64,000 bases of DNA, from the NCBI GenBank assembly GCA_016081115.2, contig CM071930.1, forward strand, positions 3,577,419 through 3,641,418. Reading direction: 5' to 3'. Position numbers and translations under genes: made by a program. Numbering within the stretch: the stretch's first letter is position 1; each line of letters begins with the position of its first letter. Source of the DNA: Rehmannia glutinosa. Its lineage: Eukaryota; Streptophyta; Magnoliopsida; Lamiales; Orobanchaceae. This document shows, piece after piece, positions 57,253 to 64,000 of this stretch. Below the pieces are notes generated by a model. That model saw only the letters and a program-made list of their open reading frames with translations, was not told the origin of the DNA and made no database searches.

Positions 57253-59919
57253 TCAAGACTGAGCAGGGGGCGGAATTTCAACGGCGCCACTGGAGGCGAC
57301 TTCTTCCACGTCCGGAGGAGGAGAGCCTTGAGCATTAGGAGCCTCGTCAAAGTTCGGCCGAAGGGCATCGAGATCAGCCTCCAGGAGGGCCAGATCTTCC
57401 TCAAGCTGAGAAACAATACGCCCGCCCTTAATTAAATCAAGAATTTCTCTAAGGTTGGTCGCGTGGCCGCAGGTTAACATGAATGCATACTCCTCGGAGT
57501 CTTTGTAAGCTTCAACTGCCTGTCTGCGAACTTCCTCGCTTGCCGATGGACGCTTTCTTCGGCCTCCTGCGCACATCGGCTAGACGCCTCTCCATTTCTC
57601 GGCCGGGCGTGCGGCAACGTTCAGCCTGGCGACCTTAGCCCTAAGCTTCTTCTTCTACCTGCGGCTCGATCTCGCTCCGCCTCGCCGCCCGCAGCTTTCT
57701 TTCTCGAGTTGGCCCGAGCCGTAGCCTCATCACTGGGTCTTTAGTGATTCTTGTACCCCTTGAAGGGTAGCATAGGCCTCCGCAGTCCCCGTGCCGCCTT
57801 TCCAGTCGGCATATATTTTTCTCTAGCTCGCGAGTTCCCCAACCGCATGCCATAAGAGCCCAATCATCCGCCCGTACATTGCCATGGCATACTCAATTTG
57901 TTCTTCGGCCGCCTCCGAGTAGAATTGCTCGATGCCTTTTGTCCGGCACGAGCCGACACTCATCGCGCCCGACCCGCTCCGTAAAACTCTCGATTGCTCC
58001 TCGCTGGCCGTGGCACATCGAACGAATTCCACAAACCATCGAGCGTAGTCCAATCATTCTCGCAATATTCATCCTCGCTTGGCTTGGAGGGATGAAATGA
58101 CCTTCCCGCCGAGGTCATCCGAGAAAGTTCGCGGACCTCCTCTTCTCGGGGTCATTCGGGATGTTCGGCGCCGTTCGACCAACCCTTTCTGGGCCCCGAT
58201 CGTGCTCCTCCATCACAATTCCCCTCTTCTCCTTTGAAGAGGAGGTTGCACCGCCTCCCAGACTCATCGCAAAGACGCTTACGGCCCGGGATATCTACTC
58301 TCCGAGCCGCTCCACATCCGCAGTTGATCGGCAGCCGCCCGAGTTCATCGTGCCGTGTTCCTCACGCTGCGAAGGCGTGCACGCAAATCCAAGCCACGCC
58401 CTGCACAAAGCAACCACCGTTAGAAGATCAAAAGAAAACAAAAAGATATTTCAAAAGGAAATGTGAAAATACAATGTTTACTCGACGGCAGCCGCACTCC
58501 GCGGCCTCGAGTTCGTGGTTCGCTTCTACGGGCACGATGATCTTCCCACATGACTAGTCATCACAGGAGACGGCGTAACTCACTCGATTCCGCCGCCGCT
58601 TCCCGGGAGAATGGGGTCGTACTCTTCTTCACACGGGAGGATTCTCGCTTGAGGCTCTCTCGACCTCCACCTCCCGCTCGGCCGCCTTGTCTCCGAGCCG
58701 CCTTCGGTTTCGGGGTCGGCGGGCAGAGCAGGCCTCAAACCAGCTGCGGCCAAGTTGGCCTCGGTAGCCAACCTCTCAATCCGACAGAGGCCCCTTTGAT
58801 GCCCGGTTCCCTATAAAGGTGAAAAGAAAAGACAATTACGAAAAGGAAAAAAAGAACAAAGAAAAAGAGAAAGAAAAAAAGATAAGACTTATCAGAATCG
58901 AAAAACAAAATTTGATGGGGATGAAGAACGGTCTCCTTTCTCCATCTCCCACACAAGCCCCGCCACTCGCTCACCCGTAACCATTTATCCTTCCACTCCT
59001 TGCAGAGAAGAAGGAGACCTTCCACCAAACCGTCCTGGATACCCAGGTCGGGTTTGTACATAATACCACCGGAAAGGTCGGCCCCGAGACGATGGAGTCG
59101 CCGCCATACAAAGAGCTCGTTCATCTCCTTAAATTTGGGGCGAGGATATTTTTCCGGTGAAACATCACCAGGAGGCCGATGATCCCGCCCCCAAGAAATA
59201 GGGTGCACTGGGTCGGATGCATACCCCACTTGCAAAACCACCGCGTAAGGAAAGCCGGCAGTGGAAATCTCAAACCATATAGAAGGCTAGCGGCAAAATA
59301 CAGCCGTGCAACCCTCCTGGTGGGTATCGGGAACTTTCGCGGTCGTCCCGCACCCAAAAATAGATACCACTTGGAATATGGTACATGCGCCGGAACTCAT
59401 CCACCTCCCGAATCATCAACATGCTCGGGATATCGTTTATGTCACTCGGCATCCACCGAGGCTCGACACGAAGACGCAGGGCCTCCTCCTTGCCGTGCGT
59501 CGCCATTACGGTGGCCTATGGGCCCTAGTGGCCTCTCCGCCTCGAATCCCCTGGGACGGTTCATCTACCCGCTCCACGTTGTCACGCTCCGGCTCGGGAT
59601 GGATCCATATCTTCTTCTTTCGGGCTGGCGATTTAGAATCAACACTTGGCGATTCTTCACCGGAATTCTCTTGTACCGGCCGGGCCGATACACCGTTCCT
59701 TCTCTAAAAACGGTCATGGCGTCGGTCAAAGATAGATGTGTCCGCTTCCAAGGACGTTCCACCTCGTGAAGAATCCGGAGAAGATATCTCAATAATGCTC
59801 GGCCGTGAGACGGAGATCGCCGTGCCGGGTGAAAAATAAATGAAGGTTCGAGAGGGAGGATCTTCAATTTCAACTTCTACACTATAACTACGACTCCTAC
59901 TATCCTCAAAAGAAGACAT
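57253..59919 (-). pseudogene. Antisense extra ORF of the Retand-type element
   Basis: A series of minus-strand frames between integrase and the 3' polypurine tract. From its start: MSSFEDSRSRSYSVEVEIED (59919), LWRVASRW-like and PSDINDIPSMLMIREVDEFR (about 59455), FPLPAFLTRWF (about 59255), KFKEMNELFVWRRLHRLGAD (59140), LVEGLLLLCKEWKDKWLRV (59030). The downstream part has Glu/Ala-rich, coiled-coil-like sequence (57850-57640) and ends EIPPPAQS at 57253-57280. Retand-group elements are known to carry an extra antisense ORF in this place. Its product resembles plant transposase-associated proteins, but its function is unknown. Broken by several frameshifts. Confidence 0.7.
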
Positions 59920-60419
59920 TTATAGGTAAAGGAAGAGTATTTCGAAAAAATACCTAAGTTCGAAGTCTCTGAACTTGGGAAGCCGACCCGAAATTTCTAC
60001 TCGGTTTTAACTACTTTAGCTCAAGGGTTAATGGTTGCGAAAGTGAATAATGGAGGGAAACAAAGGTATTTATAGATGAGTTTCCTCGATAAACGAGACG
60101 TTTATTCGAAAGGACGCTCCTTTTAAAAGCTCAAAAGCCGTCAAACATGTCGTAAAAACGCCGCGTCTCCACGCCCGCCGACGAATCGACGTAATTTTCG
60201 GCCGATTTCTGCGCAAGATTGGTCCAACCACGAGATGTCACGTGTCCGTCATTATGGCAACCCATTAATCGCGCCGTTTGCATTATTCACTACGAGACGG
60301 ATGCCGTGAAAGGACAAAACCTTTGAGAGATCCGTTTCCCCATTAAATATTCATCATTAGCATTAAAGTTTAACTCCGACGTCAGAAATTCTTCTCTCGG
60401 AGTCAAACTTGGGGGCCTT
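59920..60419. other. Retand-type 3' non-coding region and polypurine tract
   Basis: Upstream region of the antisense ORF (possible antisense promoter) and, at about 60408-60418, the polypurine tract ACTTGGGGGCCT. No ORF. Confidence 0.6.
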
Positions 60420-60538
60420 TGATGACACCCGAGCCGAGCTGGAAGAAATTAATCCACATCATCAGTCCGACACATATCCGAGTAGGCGACCTGCGGGTGA
60501 CGTCAATAATGATGTACGACGACACGTCACGAATTAAT
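60420..60538 (+). repeat. Retand-type LTR, 5' portion
   Basis: Starts TGATGACACCCGAGCCGAGC right after the polypurine tract and stops abruptly after CACGTCACGAATTAA, where CACTA-1-derived sequence (TGCTGTTACTCAAC) begins. Confidence 0.75.
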
Positions 60539-61734
60539 GCTGTTACTCAACTTAAAGTTGCTAGTCTTTTTTATTTATATTTATGTTTAAATTGCTAAAG
60601 TAAAACATCTACCTTTAAAGTTGCTAGTTATATTTTTAGACTTATGTTTAAGTTGCTAAACCAAAAAGTTTAACCTTGCTAGTTATATTTGATTATTATT
60701 TTTTTCAAATAAATTAAAATAAAAATTTGATAAAAAAAATATTTACAACTCCAACACTTTTAGAATTATGTTAAAGTTGCTAAAATAAAATTGATAAGTT
60801 AACTAAAAGTGATAGTTATACCATGAGATAAAAAATTGATAACAAAATAAAAATTAACTCTTAGCACTTTTAGAAATTTGCTAAAGTTGCTAAAACAAAA
60901 TTGATAAACTAACTAAAAGTGCTAGTTATACCATTAATATAAATAATAAATAAGGACATGAAAAATGCCTATCGACTCTGGTTTATAATTGTTGTTAAAA
61001 TTGTTATCTTTAAGGAAAAAAACATGACCCTAATTACAACGGTGTAACCAACCGTTGACGAAAAGGATGAATAAATGTTGTATTTTGAAAAAGATTAGGC
61101 ACTAATCGACAACGGATTACAAAAACATTGTCGAAGACCCAAGAAACATGTTGTAAAAAAATAAAAAGACCGCTAATAGACAACGCTTCAAGAAAGTATT
61201 GTCTTAGGCTCGAGTGAAATGTTGTCCTTAACAAAAAATCCGCTCACTTCACAACAGTTTAACGAAAATCTGTTGTGAATACCGATAATTACAACGATTT
61301 AGCTCAAATCCGTTGTCTTTGGGGTGTTGTTGTTGAGCATTTTTCTTGTAGTGATGGCTCTGTCTGTGTTGCTAGTATTATATTCCGGACCCAAAATACG
61401 ATTCTCATTATCAGATTTTGGCTCCAAATTCGTATTATCACATGTCACATCATCTGAATCAGCACCCATAACATCAAAAGAATTCTTAGTGTGAATATGT
61501 GAAGGAGAAGGTTCACCCTCCTTAACACGACCTTGATGACCCGTATTTCCCATGGAGTCAACAACGGCCTTGCCCTTGTCCTTCTGCACCGGACGATAAA
61601 CTTTACGGACCCTGGAACGACCCCATTGCATTGAATTCAGACATTCCGCTGAAGTCTTGGGACGTCCCTGGTCTGTAGAGGCGCGTCTTTCAGTGGTTGA
61701 GTTCCCAGAGAACCATCAAGCGAACGCTGGTCAA
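60539..61734. repeat. Second copy of the CACTA-1 end / LINE-A segment
   Basis: Direct duplicate of 41497-42853 plus 50205-50222. 60539-61353 repeats the CACTA-1 right end including the terminus CTTGTAGTG. 61354-61734 repeats LINE-A ORF1 up to CTGGTCAA. It lacks the Athila element (intact ACCAT at 61712-61716) and has a ~181-bp deletion corresponding to 42663-42843. Otherwise it differs by scattered substitutions. Confidence 0.92.
61354..61711 (-). pseudogene. LINE-A ORF1, middle part (copy 2)
   Basis: Same frame as 42310-42660: QWGRSRVRKVYRPVQ, DSMGNTGHQGRVKEGEP, ending NTSNTDRA at the CACTA edge. The zinc-knuckle and GSLGHF segment is removed by the ~181-bp deletion. Confidence 0.8.
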
Positions 61735-62250
61735 TTTGTATCGGATTCCCAATCGCACTGGCGATCCCCAAGATGTTATTAGGATCCTAACTGAGCTCGA
61801 AGATTCGGACCTAAACACTTGCCACCGACTTATGTACCTTGTATGGATTGAAATCCAGGACCCATGGAGAGAGCCGAATAGTCCCCGGATTAAGCGCCCA
61901 ATTAATACGTAATTGAGCTCGTGCCCGATCCTGCGCATTAAAAACTTGACCCAAAAAAATCTCTTACCCAAGGGGATTAGTTTCCAATCATTCTTAATTC
62001 TCCATATTTCCGATAGGCATTTATGCAGAAGCATAGTCGCCCATGGTTTATTATCCTTGCCTAAAATCACCCTACCAATCAAAGAATAGCAAAATTCGGC
62101 AAGGTGTTGTTGATAAACGTTCTCATCAATAGTAACGGAATAATAATCTCCCTTTCTAATAGGTTTAGGGATAGAATGGGATTTACCATCAACAACATGC
62201 GAAAATGTTGTAAAATTACCGTGGGCCTGCATAGTTGAATCCATATCATG
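61717..62250 (-). pseudogene. LINE-A ORF1, N-terminal DUF4283 part
   Basis: From 62244: MDSTMQAHGNFTTFSHVVDG, then HLAEFCYSLIGRVILGKDNK, EIWRIKNDWKLIPLGKRFFW, the DUF4283 fold typical of plant L1 ORF1. A frameshift near 61930 follows; another frame continues RLFGSLHGSWISIHTRY, matching LSPW-x-LDF-type sequence of LINE-B. It is the unduplicated upstream end of LINE-A. Confidence 0.8.
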
Positions 62251-62286
62251 GTGATACCTGACACTACAAGAAAACTGATGATAGAC

Positions 62287-62595
62287 ACCACCGAAAAGAC
62301 ACCGGTTATAAGACTTTACTGGTGTCTTTTCCCATATAACACCGCTTTTGTAAGAAACCGGTGTCTAATTAGTGTTGTCGTTTAATAAACAACACCGGTT
62401 TCCTAGAACCGATGTCTATTGTAAAACAAATTCCCAAATAGACACCGGTTTTGGCATCGGATTTCAAAACCGGTGTCTATATATATAAATTATTTTAGAT
62501 TAGACACCAGATCTTTTGACATCGGTTATAGAACCGGTGTCTTTATTTTTTAACACCAGATATTTAGATACCGGTTTTACAACCGGTGTCGTTAG
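62287..62595. repeat. CACTA-2 subterminal repeats
   Basis: At least ten ACCGGT-centred units (GACACCGGTTATAAG, AACCGGTGTCTA, AACACCGGTTTCCTAG and variants) in alternating orientation. Confidence 0.85.
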
Positions 62596-62639
62596 GCCCT
62601 TAAGTAATTAGGGTAATTATCAGCAGAAAAGAAAAACAA

Positions 62640-63070
62640 GCGTAAGGCATGCGGCTCTCTCCCCGTCTCCCGTTCGCCTCTCTCACCTCTCCCATGCGCC
62701 TCTCTCCTCACCTCTCCTCTACACCGCGCCCGTCGCCTCCGCCGTCACTTCTCTCCCCTCCCTCCGGTCGCCATCCCTCGAGCTTTCATAGTCGTTTGAT
62801 ATTTAGTAAGCCCTAATCTAGGGCAAATCTGATTGCGCCATGAGGAAGAAGCTCGATACTCATTTTCCATTTGTAAGTTTTGATCTCTCTCGCTTTGTCT
62901 TTGCTTTTCTCGATTTAAAAATCATTTAAATGAGATAAAAGTGACCTTCTCGCATAGCAGTCGCCGTCTTGGGCAAATCTGATTGCGCCAAGAGAAAGAA
63001 TCTCGATACTCGTTTTCCCACTGTAAGTTTCTCTCTGCTTTCTCTTTGCTTTTCTCGATTTACTTTTTTT
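62640..63070 (+). pseudogene. Captured 5' leader and duplicated exon 1 of an NC2-alpha/DRAP1-like gene
   Basis: A C/T-rich leader (62650-62790) precedes two copies of a short exon plus intron start. Copy 1 (about 62819-62917): GCGCCATGAGG..., encoding MRKKLDTHFPF before GTAAGT. Copy 2 (about 62964-63060): GCGCCAAGAGAAAG..., with ATG lost, encoding RKNLDTRFPT before GTAAGT. MRKKLDTRFPA is the conserved first exon of plant NC2-alpha (DRAP1), a histone-fold transcription repressor that binds TBP with NC2-beta. The histone-fold exons do not follow in the window. Both copies are degenerate. It could also be a real gene start with the CACTA element in its promoter, but the damage argues against that. 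Confidence 0.5.
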
Positions 63071-63503
63071 ATTTGTTCATTTTTTGCAATTTCTTTTGAT
63101 TTTCGTGTTCTTACCGAGTTGTAATTATGCTTGAACCGAGAAGTCGGAACACAATTCCGTAATTGGACTCGATCTCATATTTTTCGTTTTAATTTTCTTT
63201 CTTAAATTCCTTTTTTGAGAGTTTTGTTCTTTTAGCAAGTAAATTTTCATTGTCCCGTGTGTGTGTGTGTGTGTTATTTGGGCCTACTTTGGGTTTTTCA
63301 TGTACATGTGAAAATAGAGGGATCAATTTAAGCTCAGACCCCTGTTTGTGAACTCTATAGATGTCGTGCTGAATACAAGTACTAATTTGGCATCACAATT
63401 TGCCACATGCAAATGTGTTATCAAGTGTGTTTAAGTTATTGTACTTTATGTATTCTTGATTCACTTCTTCAGGTAAGGTTAAGGTCTTTGAAGTTTTGCT
63501 CGT
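63071..63503. other. Non-coding stretch after the NC2-alpha-like exon
   Basis: Intron-like, T-rich. A (GT)n microsatellite lies at about 63259-63274. No further exon recognised. Confidence 0.5.
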
Positions 63504-64000
63504 GTCACGCCCCGAATAATAATAATCCAAACTAATAAATTAATAAAACATAAGTAAAGGTCATAAAAATCAACTCCATCACGGTTATAGGATATCGAAT
63601 ACAAAATGCTTATTTATCGTCTGTTACAAGCCAAAACAGCGGAAGTCTAACATCATAAGTAGGTTTTGATAATAGATACCAAAATGGCTTATTACATGCC
63701 ATGATCATAGTACTTAGAGAAAATTAAACATATATAAGCAGCCAGAGCCAATATCCGGATTACTCTTGGATTGGGGTGTCCGGATCATCTTCATTATTTT
63801 CTATAAATAAGTTTAGAAAACGTGGGGTGAGCTAAACGAGCCCAGTGAGTAGGGTTGAAAAATGCAGAAAAGTTTTAAGAAAACAATTTATGAAATACTG
63901 TGTAATGCATGTTAGATGCACAATGGAGGTTAAATTGAGTAAATAGAATTTTCAAAAAACGAACCTAATTTTTTTATCAATTTACGACAAGTCATTAAAA
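63504..64000 (+). mobile_element. Unclassified TE-like sequence at the window edge
   Basis: An abrupt change to TGTCACGCCCCGAATAATAA, followed by GTGGGGTGAGCTAAACGAGC and CCAGTGAGTAGGG. TGTCACGCCCCG-type starts are common at the edges of plant repeats, but without the other end no class can be given. Confidence 0.35.

Larger units (their letters stand above)
50223..60538 (+). mobile_element. Tat/Retand-type Ty3 element, circularly permuted
   Basis: Order on the + strand: 3' part of an LTR (50223-50471, ends GCACGTCAACA), primer-binding site (TTGGCGCTAGAAGGAGGG), gag, protease, RT, RNase H, integrase, a non-coding repeat zone, an antisense ORF region, polypurine tract (ACTTGGGGGCCT), then the 5' part of an LTR (60420-60538, starts TGATGACACCCGAGCC). 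The two LTR parts do not overlap in wording and would add to one ~368-bp LTR. No complete LTR exists. The flanks are two copies of the same ~1.2-1.4-kb host segment. ORFs are broken by stops and indels. Confidence 0.8.
30279..62261 (-). mobile_element. LINE-A: fragmented L1-type LINE, outermost element of the nest
   Basis: Minus-strand LINE pieces lie in order 61717-62250 (ORF1 start), 50200-50222, 42310-42853 (ORF1 middle) and 30457-30908 (ORF1 end). The 3' tail 30289-30456 shares wording with the tail of LINE-B (TTAAAACCTACCAA, AAAAGAGTACCCC against AAAAAGTACCCC). The poly-A end reads as poly-T at 30279-30288. No ORF2 lies between the ORF1 end and the 3' tail, so ORF2 was lost or this is an ORF1-only derivative. 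The range given includes CACTA-1, Athila and the Retand element inserted within it. The left target flank is AGATCTCTATTC; its partner is not in the window. Confidence 0.75.
62262..64000 (+). mobile_element. CACTA-2: left end and interior, running off the window
   Basis: Begins CACTACAAGAAAACTGATG within the start region of LINE-A. Subterminal repeats ACACCGGT / ACCGGTGTC in both orientations occur from about 62287 to 62590. From 62640 the sequence changes to C/T-rich, gene-leader-like DNA. The right end is not in the window; the element may end earlier. Confidence 0.7.

Noticed and set aside
1..64000. rRNA genes, intact tRNA genes and organellar inserts
   Set aside because: No rRNA-like stretches and no complete tRNA cloverleaf seen; only SINE-type A/B boxes in BLH introns.

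Overview
The window is plant nuclear DNA from a eudicot. It is AT-rich, has spliced genes with GT-AG introns, and is packed with plant-type transposable elements (Athila and Tat/Retand Ty3 elements, L1 LINEs with an RNase H tail, CACTA, hAT, Mutator, Stowaway and SINE). Only one gene looks intact: a four-exon BEL1-like TALE homeobox gene of the BLH2/BLH4 (SAWTOOTH) type at 19002-28213 on the + strand, about 604 residues. I cannot name the species.

Left part (1-18 kb): an Athila-type LTR fragment at the edge; a hAT MITE with a perfect 8-bp target-site duplication (TSD); a 206-bp tandem duplication; a solo LTR with a 5-bp TSD; a decayed Ulp1-protease-like gene (8.2-12.5 kb) whose introns carry the same degenerate repeat; a Stowaway-like MITE; three copies of a ~300-bp MITE with CACTA-like ends; and a ~1.05-kb non-autonomous Mutator-like element with a 9-bp TSD and an internal ~79-bp tandem array.

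Middle (18-28.3 kb): the homeobox gene. Its introns hold a 5'-truncated LINE (17-bp TSD), SINE-like insertions, a 146-bp tandem duplication and a hAT MITE (8-bp TSD). Intron 1 appears to start with GC rather than GT. The leader carries a short upstream ORF next to a probable leader intron.

Right part (30.3-64 kb): one nested stack of transposons. An L1-type LINE (LINE-A, minus strand) is split by CACTA-1 (30909-42309). CACTA-1 contains four exons resembling the SH3 end of the plant endocytic TPLATE-complex subunit TASH3, the tail of a CACTA Ulp1-like gene, and a full-length second LINE (LINE-B, 34796-41365). The rest of LINE-A is broken by an Athila element (42854-50199, TSD ACCAT, no RT/integrase). 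It is also broken by a Tat/Retand-type Ty3 element (50223-60538) that looks circularly permuted: 3' LTR part, interior, 5' LTR part. That element is flanked by ~1.2-1.4 kb direct copies of the target DNA. This fits integration of a one-LTR circle with a very long target duplication. A second CACTA-like element starts at 62262 and carries two degenerate copies of what looks like the first exon of NC2-alpha/DRAP1.

Inferred order of events: LINE-A, then CACTA-1 in LINE-A, LINE-B in CACTA-1, the permuted Retand insertion with its duplication, and last Athila, which is present in only one of the two duplicated copies. Many one-base indels between the Athila LTRs and in the retroelement ORFs suggest that some frameshifts may be sequence error.
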